Made by a program: the position numbers and the translations under genes. Positions 31,533 through 43,848 of a stretch of DNA of 64,000 bases are shown in pieces; positions within the stretch are counted from its first letter, which is position 1, and every line of letters begins with the position of its first letter. The DNA comes from Ophiostoma sp. CBS 140.51. Taxonomy: Eukaryota > Ascomycota > Sordariomycetes > Ophiostomatales > Ophiostomataceae. The notes under the pieces were generated by a model. That model searched no databases. It worked only from the letters and a program-made list of their open reading frames with translations, and was not told the origin of the DNA. Where the stretch lies: the NCBI GenBank assembly GCA_029298735.1, contig JANSLP010000015.1, forward strand, positions 124,001 to 188,000. The letters are read 5' to 3'.

Positions 31533-34500
31533 ATGGTTCTCCCGAACCCTTTCGCCTTCCGGCCGCTCCAGGTCACCTTCTGGGCGGTCGCGGTCTACCT
31601 CTCAATCCTCATCCCCGTCATTACCATCCAAGAGAGCGTGCCCCATGCACCGCCCGAGTCAGCTTTGCCTCATGGCATCAGCGTCGTCGAAGCTTGGTCC
31701 GACCTCGCCAACCTGACGCAGTACATGCACCCGGCCAACAGCCATGCCAACGACGACGTGCGGGACTTTTTGCTGCGGCGCATCTGCCAGATTCTCGACC
31801 GCAATGGCGCTTCCTACAAGACACAGGCCGACCGTGCTGCTGAAGCTTCGTCTGCATCAGTGGTCACGGATAGTGCAGTAACGGACGCCGTCATCTTTGA
31901 CGACATGCTGACCAACGTGTCCTTCACTACGGCGTATTCCAAGGGCCGCCGCTCCGGCCTCTACTTTGAGGGCACCAACATCTACGTTTACATTCGCGGC
32001 ACGAAGGACGAGGCCGGCGACTGGTGGACAGCTGCAGTCGACTCGCCACAGGCAAAGGCCATGCAGGGGCAGCTTGTCATGGTCAACTCGCACTTTGACT
32101 CGGTCTCCTCGAGCTTCGGCGCCACCGACGACGGTGTCGGTGTTGTCTCTAGTCTGCAAATCATCCGCTACTTTAGCACGCCCGGCAACCAGCCTGAGCG
32201 CGGTGTCGTTGTCCTCCTCAACAATGCCGAAGAAGAGTTCCTGCTGGGTGCCACTGCTTTTGCCAACAGCCCGCTGGTCCCCTACATTGGCACCTTTGTC
32301 AACCTCGAGGGTGCTGGTGCCGGTGGTCGCGCTGTGCTCTTCCGCTCTACGGATCTCGAGGTCGTTAATGCCTACCGCACAGCACCACACCCATACGGCA
32401 CGGTGATTGCCAGCGACGGCTTCAAGCAGGGCTGGATTCGCAGCGAGACGGACTACCGTGTGTGGGTGAACGCCCTGGGCTACCGCGGCCTTGACATTGC
32501 CTTCATGAAGCCGCGCCTCCGGTACCATACGCAGCAGGACGACCGCCGCCACACGTCCAAGGCCAGTGTCTGGCACATGCTTTCGGGTGCCCTCGCGTCG
32601 GCCAAGAGTCTGACTGGCGCAGCCGGTGACGCCGCGGAGAAGAGTGAGACCGACGCTGTGTGGTTTGACCTGTTTGGTAGCAGATTGGTGCTGTTTGCCC
32701 TCCGCGGCCTCTTTGCGTGGTCACTGACCATCCTCATTGTGTCGCCACTGCTCGTGGGCCTTCTTCTGTACCTACTCTACAGGCTCGACAAGGACTACCT
32801 CTTCCGCTCGTCAGTTGAACAGCCGGAGAGTGCGGATGCCGACAGCAAGGTCGACATTGGTGGCTGGAAGGGTTTCTTCCGCTTCCCGGCGGCGCTGGCC
32901 GTGGCTGGCTCGGCTGTCTATGGCACCGCGCTCCTTGTGTGCAAGGTGCAGCCCTTTGCCATCTACAGCAACCTCTACGCAGTGTAAGTTCTCACATTGA
33001 GCCCAGCTTTCCCGAATCAAACTAACCCTTCAAAATGTAGTATTATTTTAATGGCGACAATTTTCGTCTTTGTTTTCTGGGTCGTTATGCGCGTTGCCGA
33101 CTTCGTCCGTCCGTCTGCGGTCCACCGTACTCATTCTCTCTTTTGGCTCTTTGGCATCTTCTGGGTGCTTCTCGTGGCCGCCACCGTCGGTGAAGACCGG
33201 GCCCACATCGCCTCTGGCTATGTCATTGTCTACCTTGCGTCGAGCGTTTTCGGATCTCTCATCATCTCCCTGCTAGAGCTGTTCGCTCTTAAGACCAAGG
33301 CCACCTACATCGAGGAGCTCGACAGCAGAATGGACGCTCTTGCCAACAGCGACGAGGGCGATGCTCTGATCTCGCCTACCCCTGGTGAGGGTGTCTCCAA
33401 CAACGAGTCTGCTATTGCGGACGAGCCCAACGGTGCCGGTGAGAGTGCCGGTGGTGGCCTCGACGACGAGCTCCCAACCGAAACGAGTCCCCTTATCGGT
33501 GGCAACATCCGCAACAACCGTCCCACGACTTTTGCTACTGGCTACAGACGGTCCCTGTCGGCACTGATGGCTGAGCGCAGACGGGCTGAGGCGGCAGCGG
33601 AATTGCAGAACAGCGGCCTGTGGGCAAAGGAATTCCAGCCGTTTGGCGTTGAGCAGGACTGGTCCAAGTATCTGCCGACATGGACGTGGTTCCTCCAGTT
33701 CCTCGTCCTTGGTCCGTTTAACCTTATTATACTCAGCCAGCTGCTGCTGATTCTTGGCGCTGCTGTGCAACAAACCGGTACTGATGGCTCCGACCTACTG
33801 ATGCCTTACCTTCTCGTTTCCGCATTCTCGATTCTCGCTCTACTGCCTCTGACTCCCTTCCTCCACCGCGTGTCAAAGCACATCCCGCTTTTCTTTGCGG
33901 TTGTCTTCATTGGCACGCTCATCTACAGCCTTGCTGCCTTCCCTTTCTCTGCAGAAAACCCCTTCAAGTTCGCCCTCTGCCAGAGCTTCTCAGTCGACCA
34001 CAAGAACTCATCGGTTACGCTGACTGGTTATGAGGGCTACATTGGCGAGATTATCAACAACCTGCCCTCTGCTGCCGGCCGGCCGTGGACTTGCACCGAC
34101 AGCGGTGGCCGCCAGAGCGGTCTGCTTGACTGCACCTTTGACGGCACCGGTCTGGAGCCTCGTGTGGATGGTGACACTACGTCGCCCTTCTCCGGCAACT
34201 ACGACGGTCTTATTTCCGTCAACACGACCCGCGTCTCCGGCAAGCTGGCTGCTAGCTTCGACATCAACGCCGTCAACACCAAGGTATGCGGTCTGCGCTT
34301 CGATCGCCCAGTCAAGTCCGTCTCTGTGCGCGGCAGCGGCAAGGGCCTAGATACGCGCTTCGAATTTGACAAGGAGCCCGCCCCGTCGGACGGCAACTGG
34401 GAGATTGGCGACTTTACTCTCTGGCGCCGCGACTGGGAGTCACCCTGGACGGTCGATGTCGAGTGGACCGACGATGACGATGCAAAGTCAAACACGGCCG

Positions 34501-34661
34501 TCGCTCTGACAGGCCATGTTCTCTGCCGCTGGGGCGATGCCAACACACCAGGCACGGCACCGGCCGCCGACGAGGCCTGGAAGTATGCGCCGACGTGGTC
34601 GATTGTGACCATTCGTCAGAACCCACCCCTCGTCCAAGGCAGCAAGTCCTTCTCGGTGTAG
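31533..34661 (+). CDS. PFF1: Vacuolar membrane protease, M28 metallopeptidase (Pff1 type)
   Basis: Two exons (31533-32983, 33041-34661; 57-nt intron with GTAAGT and an ACTAAC branch site) give 1023 residues. A signal-anchor helix (about 13-32, FWAVAVYLSILIPVITI) is followed by the luminal M28 peptidase domain. Zinc ligands and catalytic residues can be placed: His187 (HFDSVSSS), Asp199 (ATDDGVGV), Glu233/Glu234 (NNAEEEFLLGA), Glu259 (NLEGAGAGG) and His332 (YHTQQDD). The C-terminal half has several more membrane helices separated by an acidic loop (about 600-660), then a luminal beta-rich domain. Length and layout fit Pff1 (yeast, 976 aa), a vacuolar membrane aminopeptidase-like protein. Its physiological substrate is not established. 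The intron falls inside a membrane helix. Confidence 0.94.
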
Positions 34662-36009
34662 AAGGGTAGCATATAATATACGATAGTGCCGTTGAAAGTT
34701 GTCGTCGCCCAGTGTTTATTGCTTTTTCTTTTATCATATTTTCTATATTTTGTTGGTTCATTTTGTCATTGTATTTGTATTGGGTAAGCTATCGAACACT
34801 TTTAGCTCTTGGGTATTTTGAGTATATTTACTGGTGTTTTTATTATATAATTTTCATCCCAAATACGTTGCCTCGTTTTTCTCACCATGTTGACCACGCC
34901 CACCACGTTTTCCTCTGTTCCCTGTAAGACCCTGCTGTGATATGGCGGCCGCATGTCGCCGGGAGCGCTAAATTAAGAACCCTGGAGCCTCACTGTGGTG
35001 GTCCACATGGATCACCACACCTGCTTATGCGACCTCTTTACGACATACATCTTACATGATGTCGTTGATGTAATGCGTCGTATCTTGTGGTGTATGTTAC
35101 TCTTTTTGAGCGTCAATTTTCATCGCTCACCACAACCAACGTCGGTGACAAAATTGTCATTGTTGAAGCAGCAAGGCTCAGTATATATACTGTGTACAAG
35201 AACAAAGTACACATACTGGCACTAATATTTGCTGGAAAGAGCCAAAGTCCTACAAACCAATACCGAATCATTACTAAGTAAGCCCGTCTGGTTGTGGTCG
35301 TGTGCCCGGTGTCTCTTTCCTCCATAGCGTGTTTCCTCTGCAAAGTCCAGGCGCAGCCGGCCACTGGACCCTATCGCTTTTTTTGGCAACGAGGCAGACC
35401 CGATCGCTCTTGCTCTTGCCTGTTGCCTTATCGCCCCCTCCTAGCTCCACTTTCCCGCCCTCACTTTATCCCACTGTGGAGGGCAAGCGCGACCCTCATC
35501 ATAATACTTGCCCGCCCGACCTAATTACAGTACTGAAACCACTCTACCACCACTCTACGCTCTGTGCACGCCATCCCGCCACCACCAAACGGGCAACAGC
35601 CTTCTCTCTCTCTTTCCTTCCTATCACAACCTTTTTTTTTCTTCTTCCCTTCCTCTTCCAACATCACGACAACAATATCCTTTGTCTTTTCAGCAAGCGT
35701 TTTGTTCTTTCGAAACAATACGCAACAGCCCACGACGACCATCGAGGCCATCCCCCTACACACTCGATACTGTACACCGACTGTCGTCCCTACCTTTGCC
35801 CCCGGCCTTTTCCTCCGGTTGATATCAGTTTCTTCCACTTCTTTCTTTTTTTCTCTTATCTTCCTTCACCTCCGACACCGAAATCGACATCAACCCTTTC
35901 CTACCCCCCCATCCCACGATCTACACACATCGAGCCAACCCACGCGATCCTCCCTCCCACACACCACACACTCCCACGATACCTGCCTGACTTGGGCGCA
36001 TGTTCCAAG
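34662..36009. other. Intergenic, 1.35 kb, with long CT-rich leader
   Basis: AT-rich flank to about 35290, then a long pyrimidine-rich stretch (about 35580-36000) leading into the FYVE/RING gene. Frames across the leader are open only because it is CT-rich. Confidence 0.5.
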
Positions 36010-37969
36010 ATGTCGTCCCATCACGGTGAGGTCGATGGGACGGCGGCAAGCTTGTCCCCATCTACACTGGCCGACGATAACAACGACGCGACTGCTTCCG
36101 TCCACTCGGGCAATACAACCATCTTGGCCCATTCAGATCGCTCACCGTTGGGTACAGAGATGGAGCCGGAGCATCATGATGCGGTAGAGACCGCAGAGGT
36201 CACGGCACCGGTCACCGAAGACGCACCAGCACAAGAGACTGTATCGGCATCTCCTGCCCCTCCTACCCCTCCTGCTCCAGAGCCGGCAGCTTCGACAAAC
36301 GAGCATAGCTTGCCGATTAGACAACCGTCGAGACCCGTTTATCGACCACCTTCTCCGCCTCTTCCTCCCATCCCGGTCGAGTGGCAGAACCCGCCGGCGC
36401 GCCGTGGACCTCCACCTCCCGCTCCGCTGCCACCGTTCCCGGAGGAGTGGACTGTCCGGCCACATGCTCAAACAGCACGCTCGCAGCCACGGCGTCCGAC
36501 TGCGGCCGGTCATGCACGCACACAGTCATCGAGTATAAGCGGTACAAGCGGTACAAGCACCATCGTTGCAGGTGCACGGCGGACGTCGATGGCTGGTAGT
36601 TTTGCAAACAGCCCCAACCCGGAACCGCCACTGCCTCCTGCACCGCCTGTAGGATACGAGTCGCGACCGATGCCGCGGCCACAACAGCCACAACAGCCAC
36701 AACAACCGCAACGTCCAGGCTTTGTTGTTCCCAGATGGCAGCCCGACAGTGAAGTCACAGTCTGCCCCATCTGCTTCACACATTTCAGTTTTCTTGTCAG
36801 AAAACACCATTGCAGGTACGTGCTTTGTTCAGTCTGAGTCTGAGTCTTGTCTCGCTCGGTATAAGATTCCCCATATTGCTTTTATAAGACTAACAGTCGT
36901 CCACAGAAAATGCGGCAGGGTTGTTTGTAACAGCTGCTCACCACACCGCATTACCATTCCATATCAGTTTATCGTGCAGCCTCCCGGATCACAGCCGTAC
37001 CAAATACAGGCTGCTGGCTCACAGACCGGCCTGGCAGGTGATATGAGCTATTTGGGCGGCGGTGAGCGTGTCCGTCTCTGCAACCCTTGCGTCCCAGATC
37101 CCAACACTGCACCTCCATCAGCCACTAGCCCTGCTGCTGGCTCGTCAAATCGCTATCATTCGCGGTCGTTTAGCACTGCCCACGGCCATACGAACGTGCG
37201 ATACGCAGCTCCTGGCGGCGCCGCAAACCCCTTACAATACTTTACGACTGGCCCAGTTCACGCTGTCCCTACTACTGGCACCTCTGCTGCCACTTCCTCT
37301 TCCTCCTCAGCCTCTGCTCAAAATCGGAACCGCCACAACCGGCTCAGCTTGCCCCCAATGTCTGGCACGGCTGCTCTCGTGTCAGCGGACCACGACTCGG
37401 CGCAACAATATATATCGCAGCTTCAACAGGGCTACCAACAACAGCCCCACCATCCCTACCATGCCCATGGCCACAGGTCCAGGCAACCACAACAGCCGCC
37501 GCCTCAACCACAACCGCAAATCGCCGAAGAAGACGAGTGCCCCATCTGCCGCCGCGAGCTGCCTCGGCACTCGCTGCCCAACTTTGAGACGCTGCGTGAA
37601 GCCCACATTACCGAGTGCCTCGAAGAGCACAGTCGCATCATGGGCGGTGGCAGACGCAGCAGCAACAACAACAACGGAGGCAACGCGACCGGCATGTCGA
37701 CTTCGCTACCTAGCAACGTAGCTGAAGCGTCTTCATCGACAGCACCGCCGGCCCCGCCACGGATGACAGGCATGTTCCCCTATCGTGCGACAGAGAAGGA
37801 CTGTGTTGACTCGGCCGAGTGCACCATTTGTCTCGAGGATTTTGAGGTCGGTGTGCGTATGGCGCGCCTCGAGTGCTTCTGTCGTTTCCACGAAAAGTGC
37901 ATCCGTTCCTGGTTTGAGAAGCACCCAGGACGCTGCCCTGTTCACCAGCACGACAGTTTTGGCTACTAA
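36010..37969 (+). CDS. FYVE and RING finger protein, putative endosomal/vacuolar E3 ubiquitin ligase
   Basis: Two exons (36010-36815, 36907-37969; 91-nt intron) give 622 residues. The N-terminal third is disordered and proline-rich. A FYVE zinc finger starts at Cys252 (CPICF) and contains RKHHCRKCGRVVC, the basic motif formed exactly at the splice junction, then RVRLCNPC. FYVE domains bind phosphatidylinositol 3-phosphate on endosomes and vacuoles. A second small zinc site follows, with CPICRRELP and later HITEC (C2HC, faintly UBZ-like). The C-terminus is a RING domain, CTICLEDF, then CFCRFHEKC and a final CPVH, in which the last ligand is His instead of Cys. The architecture matches the Pib1-like group of fungal ligases. 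Ubiquitin ligase activity and the meaning of the middle zinc site are inferred. Confidence 0.88.
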
Positions 37970-38677
37970 TTGCCAATGTGCCTTCCTTTTCTTTGTGTTT
38001 TTTTTGTCCTAACTTTATACAACTCACAAGCGATGACTATATTGTTCTCTGATTTTGATTGTGTTCTTTGCCGAGCAGTCTTTTATATTCGCCAGCACCA
38101 TACCCCTCTTTTGTTGTCTTTTTTTTACTGTTGAGGCTTCAACTTTGATATTGATCTTTAGCTAGTATCATGCACTTTTTGATGCTTTGGATCCTAGATG
38201 AATAAAATAAAAATCAATTACTACATATGTGTATCGAAAATAACATCAGTTGGGGAGCAAAGCAAGTAAAATAGTATCTGTTTTCCTCTCCTTATTTTTC
38301 GAAAAAATAAAATAAAACACAAAACGAAACGAAACTTAAATATCCGCTTAAATTTAAAAGTGTGATGATATCCAAACGTGCATTTTGATTCTTTTCGCTA
38401 AAAAGAAACATCTTTGAACATAGTAAATTTTGTATTAAAGCAGCGAAGCGTGTAGTAACTGAAAAAAATATAACAAAACCAAAACGTAGGCAATAGGAAA
38501 ATCGTCGTGATAAAAAAACAAAACAAATACAAAAAGATATCTTGGCAGAGGAAAAACGTAGCAATTTTTTTTCTCTTGTCCATATTGTTTTTTCCCGATG
38601 CGTCCATGCATCCTTCCCTCAAATTTCAAACCTAATTTATGACCGAAAAAAACTTGTAGATAAAAAAGCAGACCATT
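37970..38677. other. Convergent intergenic region, AT-rich
   Basis: The 3' ends of the FYVE/RING and tricalbin genes. AT-rich with A/T runs (38190-38570); no gene. Confidence 0.6.
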
Positions 38678-41600
38678 TTACGCCGGAGTACCCTCGCGGC
38701 TCGAAGGAGGACGAGCCTCGCGCTTGCTCAGGAAGCTGCGGCGGAACGACTTGGGGCTGTCCGTGCTGCCGGTGGACTCGTGCGGCGTGAACGTGCTCTT
38801 GACCACGACCGAGCCGTCGCCGACCTTGATCTCCTTCTCGGCGTTCGTGCCGGACTCGTCCACAACGTACAGCGACTCGCCCAGGATGTCGTCGCTGCCG
38901 AAGCGGTGCTGCTCGCGGACCTGGACCTGGAACTGCGTGTCCGCCGTGCACGTCGACTTGAACGTCTCGTCGAACTGGACCACACCGCCCTGCGCCTTGT
39001 GGTGCTTGGTCTTGCCAATCGTCTTGGACTTGCCGCCGACCTGGTTCAGGGTGACGTACACGTCCGAAGAAGGAGGGAAGCCAGAGGCAGAGACGATGGT
39101 GAAGACCGCTGCACCAGAACCTGGCGAGCCAGGCACCACACTGTAGATGGAAGCGGCGCCACTGGCCGTGCGGTTGTGGCCCAGGCTTCTCGAGGCAGAC
39201 AGGGCGGGGCCAGGAGGCGCGTCCAGAGCAGGCTCGCCATTCTGGCTCGGAGGCTCAGCAAGACCCGAAGCACGCTTGACCATGACGTTGGGGACCGCAG
39301 ATTCACCGTTCGTCGTAATGGCAGTGCCAGGCGCAGCCAGGTCGGCAACGCTGCCGTGGCTGGACGAGGTGGTAATCTCCTCATCCTTTTTGCTACCGCG
39401 GAAACCACGGCGCAGGAAAGAAGCACCTTTGCCAACACCGTGGCCCACCACGCCGACAACGGCGGCACCACCTTTGATGGGGGCACCAGCCACGCCAGTA
39501 ACGATTCTTGTCGGGGCGGCGAACGTCGACGTACCCTGTCTTTGGCGCGTAACGTAGTCGGGGCGGAACAGGAGACGAAGGCGGACGGTACCAGACTTGC
39601 CGTCGAGAGGCACCCGGATCTCAGAAGCCTTGAAGGGCTCCAGCTGGTCCAGGCGGATCGGCGCACCACCCAAGAAGTCGGGCTTGTCGGCAAAGTCGTA
39701 GTCGTACACCTTGAGGTTGAAGGCGGCACCGATTCTGGACGGGACGGGGATCTCGAAGAACTCGTTCCAGGTCGGGTTGAGCGTCTTCTTCTGCGTCTTG
39801 GACCTGAACACCTCGACGCCGTTGAGGTCGAACTTGCAGTATGGGTCGCTCTTGCCGTTCGAGTCGGCGGCGGGCAGGGACTCGGCGTCAAGGACATCAA
39901 CACGAAGGTTACCCATGTTGTTGATACTCTCTCTGGGGTCGAGCTCCATCTGCACAGGGATGTACTTGAGGCTGACGCGGACAGAGCTGATTCTGCCCTC
40001 CTCATCCTTCAGCTTGAGAGTAGTGGGGTTGTTCAGGCACTGCTTCAGGGTATCGAGGGTGTTGCCAGTCAGGCGGCCCAGAGTGCGGTCCTTCTCATCA
40101 TCCTTCTTGTCGTCACCACGGTCGCGGATCTTGAGGGTAAGACGAGAGAAGTCGAGCTCACGAATGAAGCAGTCACCCATCTCATCAAAGGTGAGCGACC
40201 GAGTGCGGGCGCTAGAGGAAACGTAGGAAGCGAAGGCCATGTCGTCGACGAAGATCTCGAGCTGGGTATCGGGGCGCGGCATCTCGGCCTCCATGAGCTT
40301 GAAGACGACGAGACCAGACTCGTACTTGAGGAGCTCCTCCGGAGTCAGGTGGATCTTGGGCGGGCCCTCCGTCTTAGTGGACAGCACATCGCTCTCCGGC
40401 TGGGACATTGTCGGGCTGCCAGGAACAGCGTTCGGGACAGTCGGGCTGGCAGGGGTCTTGGACGAAGTGGGAGAGGTAGGAGAGGTCGGTGACGTGGGCG
40501 AAGTGGGCGACGTGGGGACAGAGCCGTTGGCAGAGGCTGCAGCGCCGTTCTGCTCCTTGGCCGCCTCCTTCTCCCGCTCGAGCTCCTCCTCCTCGGGGTC
40601 GGCAACGTTCAGGCAGGGGAAGAACGAGACAGTGTATGAGAGAGTGCCCTTGGCCATACCCTTGCCGTGCAGCTTGAGGCCCTCCTCGCGCAGAGTCTTC
40701 TTGTCGTTGACCAGGTACGAGCCATCCTCACCCTCGAAGATGAAGTCGCCAGCGAAGATCTCAAGCAGACCAAGACTACGGTCGCGGCCCATGGTCTCGG
40801 CATCCATGACCTCGAGCTGGAGACGCTCGCGGGTGCTGTGGACAGGGACGTACAGAACCTCGTCCCACTCGGGGTTGAGGTTGTTCTTGAAGGTGACAGT
40901 GCGGGCCTTCTCGATACCGGACAGCAGAACACGGGCGTAGGGGTCGGATTTGCCGACGGTCTCAAAGTTGCGGAGACCGGCAGCCTTCATGAAGTGGACG
41001 CGCATGACACCAATAGGCTTCTGGTAGCCGCCAGTGCCAGCAATGATGCCGGACAGAGCGACGGGCTTCCACTGGGCCTGCATCTTGACACGACCGGTCT
41101 TGGCACCAGCCAGGTTGTACCAGTCCTGGCCCTTCTCCATGAATTCGAGCATGTCGTCCAGCTTGATCTGGTAGTTGCCGATGATCTGGTCGCCTGCGAT
41201 ATCGCGCTCGTCCTTGACGACAACGCCGAGCTTGGCCTTGGCGCGGTCGGTGATGAGGATTTCCTTGGAGCCGTTGTCCCAGATGGGGTTGTTCGTGCGC
41301 TTGAGCTTCTTGGTGGTGTGAATCTCCTTGCCATTGAGCAAGAGGACCGAGTAGGGGTTGAGCATGCCGACAAGACTCTTAGTGCCGTCTAGATCCTTGG
41401 CCTGCTCGACCGTGAAGCGCAGAATACCAGTGTTCGAAGGCGGGGCGGGCTCGACAGTGCCGTCGGGCAGCTTCTTCTCGCCCAGAACGGGGAAGAAGCG
41501 GATGTCGCAGGACACCTGACCGTGAGCCTTGCCGTCAGAGACAACCTCAAGCGTCTCGTTCTCGGCCTCATTGACCTCCTCGACGTTTTCGAGGGCGAAT

Positions 41601-43279
41601 GAGGCGACACCGAGCTCCTTGTCCTTGCGGAAGTCGTTGAAGTCGTAGACAATGAGATCGAGCGAGTCGTTGAAAGAGGTGACAATGATGTAGTGCGTTT
41701 CGTTCCAGCGGGGCGTGTTCGTGTCGCGGATGATCTTGGTCTGAGCGAGGGGTGAGCGGCGGTTGAGGGTGATGACGGTGTAGGGGTCGACGGAGCCAGC
41801 AAACTTGTCGGAGTTCTTGAGGCCCTGGGCACCGTGCAGCGTGACAGCGACAATACCAATGGCCTGGTCGACGGGGGAGCCGGAAAGCATCTTGGCGACC
41901 TCAATGGGGAAAACGTTGGGCGCGTACATCATGGGAGCCAGGTTGCCGTGGATCTGTTCAAGAATGAACGTCTCGAGACCGGGGATGAAGTTGATATCGA
42001 AACCGAAAGTCTCACCACCGAGGGGCTTGCAGACGTAATCAATGGTGGGCTTCTCGAGGAAGCACATCTCAATCTTCTCGACGTGGGGGAAGGGGATCTG
42101 GAGCTTGATCTTGAGGCGCATAAGACCAGAGAAGGCCATGTCCTCGACAATAACGTCCAGGCCCTTGCTGATCATGGCCTTACCGACACGGATCTCGAGC
42201 ACGACCTTGGGGTTGATCTTGTTCTTGACCTGCAGGGTGGTTAGGTCGGCAATGTCGTTGGGGGCGAAGCTGAACTTCCAGTCCATCATGACAATGTCGT
42301 CCTCGGCCTTGGGGTAGGTCTTGACGTGCTCCATACGGGGCGGCTTGGAGCCGAGGGTAAAGGTGCGGAGCTTCAGGCTGTCCAGGAAGGCCGGGGTGGC
42401 ACCGCTGAGGACCTGGTCCACGGAGTTGATGATGGTCTGGGCTAGAACGGGCTGGTAGATGGGCCAGAACTTGACGAGGAACGAGTTGATCCACTCAAGC
42501 GACTCGGAGTCGGTCTCAAGACGCTTCTGAGAGAGTTCACGGTTGAGGTCGTCACGGAAGTTGCGGCGCACACGGCGAATGGACGTGCGGTAGTAGGTGC
42601 CGCACGTGGCAATGACGATAAAGACCCAGCCGAGACCGCCACCGAGGACAGCCACGAACCAGGAAGTTAGAGAAGCGAAGATGATGATGCCGGCGTTGTG
42701 GTACCAGTCGCCGTAGAGCTTGTCGGGCAGGTGGCCTTCGAGCCAAGTCGAGTGTTCGAGCAGGCTGGTGCCTTCGCGGATTGACTCCGTAGGCCAGCCG
42801 AAGCGGGGCGCCCAGCCCGTGGTATCCGGGCCCATTCCGGTCTCGCCATCGGCAACTGTTCCGTTTTCCACAGGCTTTCCATCCTCAGTTTTCGGCACAG
42901 CAATCGCGCCGGCTTTGGTGGGTGAAGGAAGGTCGTAGGCAGGGGCGCTACCGTCGTCGATGTCGGTTGCGATTGCAATGCCTTTAACGCGCTTGGGGTT
43001 GTGGAAGTTGTCGGGGATGGCCTAAGGGCGCAATGTTAGCACAATGGACGGCGCTTTCATGGAAAACAAAATGGAGGTACATACAGCCCGGACTTGCGCC
43101 TTCTTCTCCTCGGGGCTCGCGTCGGGGTTGAAAGAGAAGGCGGGGACGCCGGCCTTCTTGCTCTCCTGGACCATATGGGCCTGAGCATCTGCAGAGGTGA
43201 TGGGGCTGTTTGGGTCGTTGGCAGCCTCCTGCACAACCTGCTGCTTGACCTCCGGCAGGCTTTGGTTGAGTGTCGCCAT
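38678..43279 (-). CDS. Tricalbin (SMP and multiple C2 domains), ER-plasma membrane tether
   Basis: Two exons on the minus strand (43279-43085, then 43021-38678; 63-nt intron) give 1512 residues. The short first exon encodes MATLNQSLPEVKQQVV. A hairpin of hydrophobic helices (about 166-205, IIIFASLTSWFVAVLGGGLGWVF) should anchor it in the ER. The SMP lipid-transfer domain follows (about 220-420). Then come C2 domains: clear ones at about 455-570, 600-700, 745-860 and 1150-1250 (each with SDPY or equivalent and a NP.W motif), a degenerate one at about 990-1080, and a final divergent one at about 1395-1480. The acidic linker includes five TSP repeats. Tricalbins/extended synaptotagmins tether cortical ER to the plasma membrane and move lipids, with some C2 domains binding calcium. 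The opposite strand has a 570-codon shadow frame. Confidence 0.94.
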
Positions 43280-43738
43280 GTTGGCGGTTGCCGCGCTGGC
43301 GGTGCTCTAGATGCGGGGAGGAAAAGCTGTGTCGTCGATTCGATGTTCGTCAGTGTTGGGGTGGACGAGAGCTATGTCGTTCGCAGGCGCAATAGAAAGA
43401 GGCCACGCTCGAGCTCTGAATTGGGATTCCGGCTGCCTGAACTGCGACGATGCTGTGGTAGCAACAGGAGTGGAGAAGCGTGGTGAGAGGTCGAACTGCG
43501 GCTTGTTGATGACGAGCTGTGAGAAGAAAGAGAAAAGAAGCTCATGCAGCTCTTGTCAACACTTTTGAGAGAAGGCGGAAGACAAAAGAGAAGCTCCCAG
43601 ACCTAGGGAAGCTATGCGCGGGCGGATCGCTAGACAAAAAAGTCTTGGCGAGCAGGCAGGGGGCCCGACCGAAAAGAAAACGCGGCGGACGTGGCACAGC
43701 TGGTGGGAAGGGAGAGGCCGGGTGGAAAGGACAACGAT

Positions 43739-43848
43739 GGAGAAAGAGGAAGGAAAAAAAGAAGAAAAAGAAAGGGAAAAAAGTCGTCAAAAGAGGCTCA
43801 AGAGGGAAAATCCAAAGGGAGAAAAGAGGAAGAAGAGGAAAAGAAAAG
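43739..43848. repeat. Polypurine tracts (45 and 35 nt)
   Basis: Bases 43739-43783 (45 nt) and 43814-43848 (35 nt) are purely A/G on the plus strand. They lie 460-570 bp upstream of the tricalbin start. Confidence 0.85.

Noticed and set aside
38780..40492. 570-codon plus-strand frame opposite tricalbin
   Set aside because: Antisense shadow of the C2-domain region for the same base-composition reason.
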